Part shown: positions 1 to 7,796 of the stretch, one piece after another
How the letters are laid out: each line of letters starts with the position of its first letter
Position numbering within the stretch: position 1 is the first letter of the stretch
Assembly (NCBI GenBank): GCA_050486405.1
Contig: JBJHDF010000015.1
Location: forward strand, 1 to 64,000
Reading direction: 5' to 3'
DNA: 64,000 nt
Source: JBJHDF01 sp050486405
GTDB lineage: Bacteria > Pseudomonadota > Gammaproteobacteria > Pseudomonadales > Cellvibrionaceae
Notes under the pieces: generated by a model
Seen by the model: only the letters and a program-made list of their open reading frames with translations
Databases searched by the model: none
Told to the model about the DNA's origin: nothing
Program-made: the position numbers and the translations under genes

Positions 1-1975
1 GTGACCGTCAGAGTGCCATCGGCCAGAGTCGAGAGGTCTACGGTGGCGCTGTAGCTGCCGTCGCCCTGCACAATGGCGGTGGTGCTGATGGTGTCGGTGC
101 CATCGGTGATTTCCAGGGTGACTGTGCTGCCCGCCGGAACGTCACTGGTGGTACCACTGATCTGGGCTGTTTCCACAGTGGACGAGTTCTGATCGCCCAG
201 GTTAACAGTAATGGTGCCCTCAGCTGTGGCCAAGGTGGCGGTATCAGTGGCCGTAGCTTCGTTACCAGCCTGATCCTGCACGGTGGCGATTACAGTTAGG
301 GGACCATCCGACAATGTGCTCAGGTCGGCGGTGGTTGAGTAGGTGCCATCACCTTGCACTGTGGCCGTCACGGTCACAGTGTCGGTACCGTCGGTAATCT
401 CCAACGTCACCACCTGGCCAGCTTCCACATCGTTGGTGGTGCCGCTGATAGGAGCAGTGGTTACGTTGGCGCTGTTCACATCATCAAGGCTGACGGTGAT
501 CTCGGCCAAGGTGTCCAAATTGGCCGTGTCGGTGGCATCAATGCTGTTGGCATTGTTGTCGATGACCGTGGCGGTCACCGTCAGGGTGCCATCGGCCATT
601 GTCGACAGGTTGACGGTGGCGCTGTAGCTGCCGTCACCTTGAACCGTGGCAGTGGTGCTGATGGTGTCGGTGCCATCGGTGATTTCCAGGATGACTGTGC
701 TGCCCGCCGGTACATCGCTGGTGGTACCACTGATCTGGGCTGTTTCCGCAGTGGAGGAGTTCTGGTCGTCCAGGTTAACGGTAATGGTGCCCTCAGCTGT
801 GGCCAAGGTGGCAGTGTCGGTAGCCGTGGCTTCGTTGCCAGCCTGGTCCTGTACGGTGGCGGTGACAGTCAGAGGTCCATCAGCCAGGGACGACAAGTCG
901 GCATTGGTTGAGTAGCTACCATCACCTTGCACGGTGGCGGTTACGGTAACCGTGTCAGTGCCATCTGTGATCTCCAGCGTCACCACCTGACCGGCTTCCA
1001 CATCACTGGTGGTGCCGCTGATCGGAGCAGCTGTCACATTGGCGCTGTTGACGTCATCCAGAGATACCGTGATCTCGGCCAAGGTGTCCAGATTGGCCGT
1101 ATCGGTGGCATCAATGCTGTTGGCATTGTTGTCGGTAACGGTCGCAGTCACCGTCAGAGTGCCATCGGCCAGAGTCGAGAGGTCTACGGTGGCGCTGTAG
1201 CTGCCGTCGCCCTGCACAATGGCGGTAGTGCTAATTGTGTCGGTGCCATCGGTGATTTCCAGGATGACTGTGCTGCCCGCCGGTACATCGCTGGTGGTGC
1301 CACTGATCTGGGCTGTTTCCACAGTGGAAGAATTCTGATCATCCAGGCTGACAGTAATGCTGCCTTCGGCCGTGGCCAAGGTGGCGGTGTCGGTAGCCGT
1401 GGCCTCGTTGCCGGCCTGGTCCTGAACCGTAGCAGTGACCGTCAGGGGACCGTCAGCCAGGGAGGATAGGTCAGCAGTAGTCGAGTAGGTGCCGTCTCCC
1501 TGCACAGTGGCGGTTACGGTAACGGTGTTGGTACCGTCAGTAATTTCCAGGGTAACTTGCTGACCGGCTTCCACGTCGTTGGTGGTGCCGCTGATCGGGG
1601 CATTGGCTACATTAGCGCTGTTCACATCGTCAAGGCTGACGGTGATCTCAGCCAAGGTATCCAGGTTGGCCGTATCGGTCGCATCAATGCTATTGGCATT
1701 GTTGTCGGTAACGGTCGCCGTAACTGTCAAAACACCATCAGCGAGAGTGGACAAGTCTACGGTGGTGCTGTAGCTGCCGTCGCCTTGAACCGTGGCAGTG
1801 GTGGATACCGTGCTGGTGCCATCGGTGATTTCCAGAGTGACCGTGCTCCCCACCGGCACATCGCTGGTGGTACCACTGATCTGGGCTGTTTCCACAGAGG
1901 ATGAGTTCTGGTCATCCAGATTGACAGTGATAACGCCTTCCGCAGTACTCAATGTCGCCGAGTTCAGTGACGCCA
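1..1975 (-). repeat. 573-bp tandem super-repeats inside the adhesin gene
   Basis: Near-identical DNA recurs with a 573-bp period, with matching sites at 1, 574, 1147 and 1720. Each 191-residue unit holds two alternating Ig-like modules, one with GTTSDVPAGSTV and one with GTTNDVEAGQQV. The low divergence between copies points to recent expansion or gene conversion, and the copy number is a likely site of strain variation and of assembly collapse. Confidence 0.9.
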
Positions 1976-3389
1976 CAGTGTTGCCACCTATATCCACCGT
2001 ACTCGCAAGCACGGTAATGGTCCCGTCGCTCAGACTACTCAAGTCTGCCGTTGTAGAATAACTACCTCCCGCTGCAACAATAGCGGTCACCACCACATTG
2101 GCGGTACCGGCATCCGAATCCGAGATCACCAGCGTAACCGTCGCACCTACCGGCACGTTGTTTGTCTGCCCATTGATAGCAACGTTTGCAACATTGGCGC
2201 TGTTGGCGTCCTCCATGCTCACCGTAATGTCGCCCATCGGCAACTCAACAGGCACTACCCCGATGGTCACGGTACTGATGGCAGTGCCGCCATTGCCATC
2301 GTCCACTATCACGGTAAAACTGTCGGAGCCCGTATAACCAGAATCAGGTACATAGGTAAAGACTCCCGTATTCTGATCCAATGTCACAGAACCATTGCCC
2401 GGCTGGGCTCCCAAGCTGTACGTCAACGTATCGCCATCGGCATCGCTGGCAATAACCTGGGAACCAACCGATGAATCCTGTTCAACCGTTAGATTGATGT
2501 CCGATGTCACAGGAGGGGTATTTTCCGGCTCTGGAGGATCCACGGGATCTGTGGGATCTGTGGGATCTGTGGGGTCTGTGGGGTCTGTGGGGTCGGTGGG
2601 ATCAACCGGCTCTTCCAATTCAATCGGCTCCACGGCGATGGTTACAGTGCTGGTGACACTGCCGCCGTTGCCGTCCGTGACAATGATCGTAAATCCGTCG
2701 GGACCGCTGAAATCCGGATCTGGGGTATAAGTGAATTCGCCCGTTGAGGGATCAATGATCAACGTACCGTTTTGGGGCGGCGTGCCGACGCTGTAGGTCA
2801 GTGGATCGCCGTCCGGATCCGAGGCGACGATGCGCGACGTAACGGCACTGCCCTGCTCCGTGGAAATACTCAAGTCAGAGGTGACCGGCGGTGCATTTTC
2901 CGCAATTGGGGCATCGCTGACGCTACTGCCTTGCGTTTCTGAACTGCCGGCCCGCTGAGCCTCGGCAAAACTGTAGGTCTGATTACCCACGCTCTCGTCC
3001 ACTCGACCCAAGCGTACAAATGAATGCCCTTCCTGACCACCGGCGTCTCCGCCCGCAGCGGGCGCTTCCAGTTCTTCCAGCAGATCTCCGTCACCTTCCA
3101 GAATAGTCAGCGCCTGGGCCACAAAGGCGTCGTCTTCAACGGCGGCCTCGTCATTGCCCGTGGCTGTCGCCTCCCACAGATCCCTACTCATTGCCACTTC
3201 CTGAGCACCGTCCAGTTGCACCGGCCGACCATCACCGAAATCCAGTTCGATGCGGGCACCTTCGGCGGTAATCAATTGTTCATCACCGGCCAAAGTGCTC
3301 CCCTCAACCAGCGCTCTCAAACTGCCGTCGGGGCCTTTGGCCCAGGCTTTCCCCTCGAGGAAGGTAACGGTGGCGATCGGAAAACTCAT
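1..3389 (-). CDS. LapA-like giant type I-secreted adhesin, N-terminal part
   Basis: This is the first 1129 residues of a surface adhesin whose 3' end lies outside the window. The N-terminus (about residues 1-110) resembles the LapA retention module (FLEGKAWAKGPDGSLRAL). It is followed by the dialanine motif P-A-A-G at residues 110-113, almost the position of the LapG protease site in LapA. Next come two VCBS/cadherin-like Ig domains (about 165-255 and 290-375, with DPDGDPLTY and DADGDTLTY calcium-type motifs) joined by a (DPT)n linker, then tandem Ig-like repeats of about 95 residues. In the LapA family the retention module plugs the outer-membrane TolC-type pore and holds the adhesin on the cell until LapG cuts it. 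The exporter genes lie directly upstream on the same strand. The start is the ATG preceded by AGAGGATG. No lapD or lapG is visible in the window. RTX repeats and the secretion signal would be in the missing C-terminus. Confidence 0.88.
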   Translation of the reverse strand, partial: MSFPIATVTFLEGKAWAKGPDGSLRALVEGSTLAGDEQLITAEGARIELDFGDGRPVQLDGAQEVAMSRDLWEATATGNDEAAVEDDAFVAQALTILEGDGDLLEELEAPAAGGDAGGQEGHSFVRLGRVDESVGNQTYSFAEAQRAGSSETQGSSVSDAPIAENAPPVTSDLSISTEQGSAVTSRIVASDPDGDPLTYSVGTPPQNGTLIIDPSTGEFTYTPDPDFSGPDGFTIIVTDGNGGSVTSTVTIAVEPIELEEPVDPTDPTDPTDPTDPTDPTDPVDPPEPENTPPVTSDINLTVEQDSSVGSQVIASDADGDTLTYSLGAQPGNGSVTLDQNTGVFTYVPDSGYTGSDSFTVIVDDGNGGTAISTVTIGVVPVELPMGDITVSMEDANSANVANVAINGQTNNVPVGATVTLVISDSDAGTANVVVTAIVAAGGSYSTTADLSSLSDGTITVLASTVDIGGNTVASLNSATLSTAEGVITVNLDDQNSSSVETAQISGTTSDVPVGSTVTLEITDGTSTVSTTATVQGDGSYSTTVDLSTLADGVLTVTATVTDNNANSIDATDTANLDTLAEITVSLDDVNSANVANAPISGTTNDVEAGQQVTLEITDGTNTVTVTATVQGDGTYSTTADLSSLADGPLTVTATVQDQAGNEATATDTATLATAEGSITVSLDDQNSSTVETAQISGTTSDVPAGSTVILEITDGTDTISTTAIVQGDGSYSATVDLSTLADGTLTVTATVTDNNANSIDATDTANLDTLAEITVSLDDVNSANVTAAPISGTTSDVEAGQVVTLEITDGTDTVTVTATVQGDGSYSTNADLSSLADGPLTVTATVQDQAGNEATATDTATLATAEGTITVNLDDQNSSTAETAQISGTTSDVPAGSTVILEITDGTDTISTTATVQGDGSYSATVNLSTMADGTLTVTATVIDNNANSIDATDTANLDTLAEITVSLDDVNSANVTTAPISGTTNDVEAGQVVTLEITDGTDTVTVTATVQGDGTYSTTADLSTLSDGPLTVIATVQDQAGNEATATDTATLATAEGTITVNLGDQNSSTVETAQISGTTSDVPAGSTVTLEITDGTDTISTTAIVQGDGSYSATVDLSTLADGTLTV
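2541..2603 (-). repeat. 9-bp tandem repeat coding for a (Asp-Pro-Thr)n linker
   Basis: About seven copies of a 9-bp unit (gggatctgt on the plus strand) encode Asp-Pro-Thr triplets between the two VCBS-like domains of the adhesin. Such an array can change length by slippage without leaving the reading frame. Confidence 0.85.
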
Positions 3390-3464
3390 ACAAACATCCT
3401 CTAATGGAAAAGCTTGGGCTTTTCCCATGATTCAAGAACAAAAGTGGGGTAAAAAGACGAATAC

Positions 3465-3480
3465 TGTTAGATACGTCACA
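3465..3480. promoter_or_regulatory. CRP/Vfr-like site upstream of the adhesin gene
   Basis: The sequence TGTTAGATACGTCACA matches the CRP consensus TGTGA-N6-TCACA except for one base in the left arm. It lies about 76 bp upstream of the adhesin ATG, in the only intergenic gap before that gene. Function is inferred from sequence only. Confidence 0.5.
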
Positions 3481-3512
3481 ATTTTAGGCAGAGTTTGACG
3501 TCACCGCCATAA

Positions 3513-3522
3513 TACCTAGGTA
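3513..3522. promoter_or_regulatory. Palindrome TACCTAGGTA, candidate operator
   Basis: A perfect 10-bp palindrome lies between the 3' end of the LuxR-type regulator gene and the adhesin gene, upstream of the CRP-like site. Its symmetry fits a dimeric LuxR/FixJ-type regulator, and such a regulator is encoded next door. No binding evidence is available. Confidence 0.35.
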
Positions 3523-3547
3523 CTAGAAACGCAAATTTCCGACAGGC

Positions 3548-4165
3548 TTACAGCTGACCGGTCACCTTTTGGCGACCGGCGGTAGAGCCGGTCAGCAGCA
3601 GAGCCAACTGCAGCCGATCCCGCACACCCAGTTTTCTGAAAATATGACCCAAGTGAGTCTTGACCGTACGCTCGGTAATGGACAGTTGATGACCAATTTC
3701 CTTGTTGGTCTTGCCCTGGGCGACAGCACTGACCACCTGCTGCTCCTTGCCGGTCAACCCAGACAGGTCGACGCCAGCAACCGGGCTGGCGATAGCGCCC
3801 GCGCTGCCGACAACCAGTTGTCGCATAAGGTCAGCGCCCAGCCAGAGCCCACCCCGGGCCACAACATCACTCACCCGACGAAGGACATCGGCGGTTGCCA
3901 GCGCATGGACATAACCCACGGCCCCCAGGGCCAGGGCTTTTCTCGCCTCCGACACCTGTTCGCTGAGAGTCATGGCCACAACCGCGCCCCTGGGCGCCAG
4001 CTGTTGCAATTGCGCAGGCCAGGTTTCATCCGCCAACAGCAGCCAATAGATCCCCCCAGCCTCGGCGCCGTCCAACTGAGCGAAACTCTGAACCCGGGCG
4101 CAGGGAAAAGCCTCCCGCCAGCGCGGCGAGTAGACTTCGGGACCAGTGACAAACCATTGCTCCAT
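3548..4165 (-). CDS. LuxR/NarL-family regulator with degenerate receiver domain
   Basis: This 205-residue protein carries a C-terminal LuxR-type helix-turn-helix at about residues 134-190 (LTGKEQQVVSAVAQGKTNKE, then ITERTVKTHLGHIFRKLGV). The N-terminal 115 residues have the size of a response-regulator receiver, but the usual acidic pocket and phospho-acceptor Asp are not evident, as in CsgD/VpsT-type biofilm regulators. The ATG overlaps the TAA of the adaptor gene by one base, so it is the last gene of the exporter operon. The adhesin promoter region begins right after it. A role in controlling the adhesin is inferred from position. Confidence 0.75.
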   Translation of the reverse strand: MEQWFVTGPEVYSPRWREAFPCARVQSFAQLDGAEAGGIYWLLLADETWPAQLQQLAPRGAVVAMTLSEQVSEARKALALGAVGYVHALATADVLRRVSDVVARGGLWLGADLMRQLVVGSAGAIASPVAGVDLSGLTGKEQQVVSAVAQGKTNKEIGHQLSITERTVKTHLGHIFRKLGVRDRLQLALLLTGSTAGRQKVTGQL

Positions 4166-5580
4166 TATCGCTCCGTAAGGGCATTCTGTTTGGCGCGCAA
4201 TACGGGCTTCAACAGATAGGCCAACACTGTCTTTTTGCCAGTGAGAATATCCACCTGGGTGGTCATGCCCGGCATGATAGTCAGATCCTGGTCGAACCCG
4301 GACTCGTGGGTACGCACGCGCACCAGATAAAAAGTGTTGTCCCGTTCATCGGTAATGGTGTCGGCGCTGATGTGTTCCACCTCACCGGTCAGACCTCCGT
4401 ACACGACAAAATCATAAGCGGTAAACTTGACCATTGCCTGCTGACCGGGTCGCAAAAAAGCGATATCCCTGGGAGCTATTCTCGCTTCGATCAACAACTG
4501 ATCCTCCAACGGCACCATTTCCAGTACCTCGCGACCCGGCTGTACCACGCCACCAACAGTATTGACGAACAGCCGTTGCACTGTCCCCCGCACTGGGGCG
4601 CGAATTTCCGAGTGCCGCAGGCGGTCGGCCAGTCCCACCCCAGTTTCCGACAGGCTGGACAACTGCGCCAGGGTGTCGCTGAGTTCCCGCTGCCATTCGC
4701 TAGCCACGGCCAGGTTCACTTCGCGAATCTTGCTCCGGGCCTCAGCAATAGCTGATTCCAGCCTGGCGATCTGCGCCCGGGCTTGCTCCCGCTCACCTTC
4801 GGCATTACTGACATCGCGCTCGAGGCGCAATACTTCCACTTCCGAAATGGCGCCGCTGGCCAACAGGGGCCGCGTCAGTGCCAACTCCTGAGAAGCCAGA
4901 CTGTAAGTGCGTTCGGCCTGCCGCAAGCGAGCCTGAACTTCCTCCAGCTCCCGCTCGCGCTGCTGTACTTGCTCCCGGGCGATGGCCAGCCGTTCTTCCA
5001 GCTCCTGCAAGCCGGACTCATAGAGATCCCTCTGCTGCGCTGCCACCTGCGGCAACTCGCCCAACACTTCGTCTGGAAAATTCAACTCGCGGGCACCGAT
5101 CTGTGCCCGCAACCTGGCTTCGTTGGCCCGCAACGCCAGGTATTGGACACGGTTTTCCCGATAAGTCGACAGAAACCGGGTGGGATCGATACGCATCAGC
5201 AATTCTCCGGCCTCCACCACCTGGCCTTCGCGCACGAGAATCTCCTCCACCGCGCCGCCATCAAAGGACTGCACTACCTGCAACTGCCGGGACGGAATCA
5301 CCCGGCCTTCACCCCGCGCCACTTCATCCAAGGTGGCCACCGATGCCCAGAGCAACAACAACAACACAGTGATCAAGGCGCCGTAGAGCAAACGCCGGGC
5401 ACGCACCGGCTCCTGTTGAATGCGCGCCCAATCGGCATCCACCACCCAGTCGCGGCTGGGCCCCGGGCGGGCGGACATTTGCCGCCTGAACAAAAAGTCG
5501 ATGTAACGGGTCAGTGGCCGCGACAACCGTTGCAGACCGCGACCCGTGCGGTCGAACGCTTTTTGCTCACCGGAGGACAT
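4165..5580 (-). CDS. lapC: LapC/HlyD-type membrane fusion protein of the type I secretion system
   Basis: This 471-residue periplasmic adaptor should bridge the inner-membrane ABC exporter and the outer-membrane TolC-type pore. A single membrane segment lies at about residues 74-90 (ALITVLLLLLWASVATLDEV). It is followed by a lipoyl-like half (GGAVEEILVREGQVVEAGEL), a long coiled coil (about 135-290), the returning half-motif (IRAPVRGTVQRLFVNTVGGV) and a C-terminal beta domain. The length matches the LapC/HlyD family. It sits between the exporter gene (start and stop abut at 5580) and the regulator (1-bp overlap), so translation is probably coupled. Confidence 0.9.
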   Translation of the reverse strand: MSSGEQKAFDRTGRGLQRLSRPLTRYIDFLFRRQMSARPGPSRDWVVDADWARIQQEPVRARRLLYGALITVLLLLLWASVATLDEVARGEGRVIPSRQLQVVQSFDGGAVEEILVREGQVVEAGELLMRIDPTRFLSTYRENRVQYLALRANEARLRAQIGARELNFPDEVLGELPQVAAQQRDLYESGLQELEERLAIAREQVQQRERELEEVQARLRQAERTYSLASQELALTRPLLASGAISEVEVLRLERDVSNAEGEREQARAQIARLESAIAEARSKIREVNLAVASEWQRELSDTLAQLSSLSETGVGLADRLRHSEIRAPVRGTVQRLFVNTVGGVVQPGREVLEMVPLEDQLLIEARIAPRDIAFLRPGQQAMVKFTAYDFVVYGGLTGEVEHISADTITDERDNTFYLVRVRTHESGFDQDLTIMPGMTTQVDILTGKKTVLAYLLKPVLRAKQNALTER

Positions 5581-7733
5581 CAGTTGGCCCTCCCGATACG
5601 CCCCTGACGCAGGGCCTCCACCACCTGTTCCTTATTGCCGTCGGCCACGATCTTGCCGGCATCGATCACAATGATGCGATTCACCAGCTCCAACAACGAA
5701 GTGCGGTGAGTGATCACCACCATTGTTTTGGCCTTGTCCAGTTCGCTGATATGCTTCTTGAATTCCTCTTCGGTGGAGTGGTCCATAGCGCCGGTGGGCT
5801 CATCCAGCAACAGTATGGGAGGGTCCTTGATCAGCGCGCGGGCCACGGTCACCGATTGCCGCTGGCCACCGGACAGCAGCTCGCCGCGCTCACCGACGTT
5901 CATCTCCAGCCCCGCAGGGTGCTGGCTGATAAAGGGGGCCAGGCCACTGAGGCGCACGACCTCCAGCAGAGTTTCGTCGTCTGCCTGGGGCGCTGCCAGA
6001 AGAATGTTTTCCCGCAGGCTGCCGTAAAACAGATTCACGTCCTGGGGCACATAACCGATATTGCGCCGCAACTCCGCCGGATCCAGCTGACGGATATCCA
6101 CACCATCGATCATCACCCTTCCCGTGACCGGCGTGTATAGACCCGCAATCAATTTTTCCAGCGTGGTCTTGCCCGACCCGTTGCGGCCGAGAATGGCCAC
6201 GTGTTCACCCGGTTCAATCTTGAACGAGACGCCCCGCAACACATCCCGCTCGGTTTCCGGGTAGCGGAAGACAACATTGTTGAATTCGATGGCCCCCTGG
6301 AGGCGGGGGCGACTGATCCAGTGTTTACCCGGCGGACGCTCCACGGGCTTTTGCATCACACCGTCCAGCGCTTCCAGGGCCGTGGCCGCCTGGTGGTACT
6401 GCATCAGCAAACCCGCGGTCTGCCCGATCGGTGCCATCACCCGGGAGGACAACAGATAAGCGGCAATCAACCCACCCTGAGTCAGGTTGCCCGCCATGAT
6501 CTGGTACACACCCAGCGCAATCACCGCCACGGCCACCGTTTGCTGCGACCAGTTGGCACCGGCACTCACCGAGCCGGACAGCAGACGCAAGCGGGCCATA
6601 TTGCGCGCCAGAAACACGGTGGTTTTTTCCCAGAGCGCCTGCATGCGCCCCTCGGCGCCCAGGCTTTTCAGAATTTCCATGCCGGACAGGCTTTCCACCA
6701 ACACCGCATTGCGCTGGGCGGAGGCCTGCATATTGCTCTCGGTCAGGCTGTGCATTTTGCCTTGCACCGCCACGGCGTAGAGCAACAACATCACAACACC
6801 AATCAAAACGGGAATGGCCAGCGGCCAGCTAATCAATGCAATCACCAGGACGAACAGCAACACAAACGGCAGGTCCACCAGCGCCACCACCACGGCGGAA
6901 CTGATAAAACCGCGCACCGATTCAAACGCCTGCAACCCCGAGGCAAATGAGCCCACCGAAGCGGGCCGCTCGGTCATTTTCATGCCCAGCACACGCTCCA
7001 TAATGGTGGCGGACAAGGTGATGTCGATGCGACTTGCCGCCAGGTCCACAAACCAATTGCGCATGATGCGCAACACGAGGTCGGCGCAGATTACCAAAAA
7101 GATACCGGCTGCCAAAAACCATAAGGTATCCGTGGCGTGGTTGGGCACCACCCGATCGTAAACGTTCATGACGAACAGCGGCATGGCCAGGGCGAAGGTA
7201 TTGATCAGCAGCGCCGCCACCAGAACATCGCGATACAGGCTGCGGTGTTCAGCCATGACACTCCAGAACCAATGTCCCTGGCGGCCCTTGACGATTTCCT
7301 GGCTACGGGCATCAAAACGCTGTTCGGGCCTGGCGTAAATGGCGCGACCGGTGTAAACCTGTCGCAATTTGTCCAGCGATACCGTATTGATGGCTTCACC
7401 CAGTTCCGGGTGCACGATGCGAGCACGCCCTTCTTTCGTATCCAACTCCAGCAACAGGCAGGCGCGATTCTTGTTGAGCAGAAGAATGACAGGAAAGAGC
7501 GCGGTATTGAGATGTTCCAGGTCACGCTTGACTGTGTTGCTCGCCAAACCCACACGATGCGCGGCGCGGCTCAGCAAGGACGGCGGCAAGACTCCGTTTT
7601 CCAGAGGCAGGCCCGCGAGCAGCGATTCCTTCGACGCCGAAAGCCCATGCGATCTGGCCAGTAACAGCAGGCACTCCAGCAGGGGGCCGCCGGAAGACGC
7701 CGCGCTATTGTCTGCGTGGGTTGCGCTGCTCAT
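5580..7733 (-). CDS. lapB: LapB-type type I secretion ABC transporter (permease-ATPase)
   Basis: This 717-residue exporter should energise adhesin secretion. The N-terminal 130 residues are a C39-peptidase-like domain without an obvious catalytic Cys, as in LapB/HlyB proteins that bind but do not cleave substrate. A six-helix membrane domain follows (about 150-440). The ATPase has Walker A GRNGSGKTT near residue 515, signature LSGGQRQ near 620 and Walker B ILLLDEPTGAMD near 640. I chose the ATG at 7733 because GAGGAG lies just upstream and the resulting length fits LapB. A longer reading from a TTG at 7796 would abut the upstream stop. It lies between the TolC-OmpA gene and the adaptor. Confidence 0.9.
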   Translation of the reverse strand: MSSATHADNSAASSGGPLLECLLLLARSHGLSASKESLLAGLPLENGVLPPSLLSRAAHRVGLASNTVKRDLEHLNTALFPVILLLNKNRACLLLELDTKEGRARIVHPELGEAINTVSLDKLRQVYTGRAIYARPEQRFDARSQEIVKGRQGHWFWSVMAEHRSLYRDVLVAALLINTFALAMPLFVMNVYDRVVPNHATDTLWFLAAGIFLVICADLVLRIMRNWFVDLAASRIDITLSATIMERVLGMKMTERPASVGSFASGLQAFESVRGFISSAVVVALVDLPFVLLFVLVIALISWPLAIPVLIGVVMLLLYAVAVQGKMHSLTESNMQASAQRNAVLVESLSGMEILKSLGAEGRMQALWEKTTVFLARNMARLRLLSGSVSAGANWSQQTVAVAVIALGVYQIMAGNLTQGGLIAAYLLSSRVMAPIGQTAGLLMQYHQAATALEALDGVMQKPVERPPGKHWISRPRLQGAIEFNNVVFRYPETERDVLRGVSFKIEPGEHVAILGRNGSGKTTLEKLIAGLYTPVTGRVMIDGVDIRQLDPAELRRNIGYVPQDVNLFYGSLRENILLAAPQADDETLLEVVRLSGLAPFISQHPAGLEMNVGERGELLSGGQRQSVTVARALIKDPPILLLDEPTGAMDHSTEEEFKKHISELDKAKTMVVITHRTSLLELVNRIIVIDAGKIVADGNKEQVVEALRQGRIGRAN

Positions 7734-7796
7734 GACCCTCTCCTCGCAACTGCGCTCGGCACCGCCAACGGAATGAAGGGCACCACTGGGCGTCAA

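Noticed and set aside
2395..2730. Plus-strand frame with a Gly-Ser-Val repeat tract
   Set aside because: It is the complement of the Asp-Pro-Thr linker and flanking domains of the adhesin on the minus strand.
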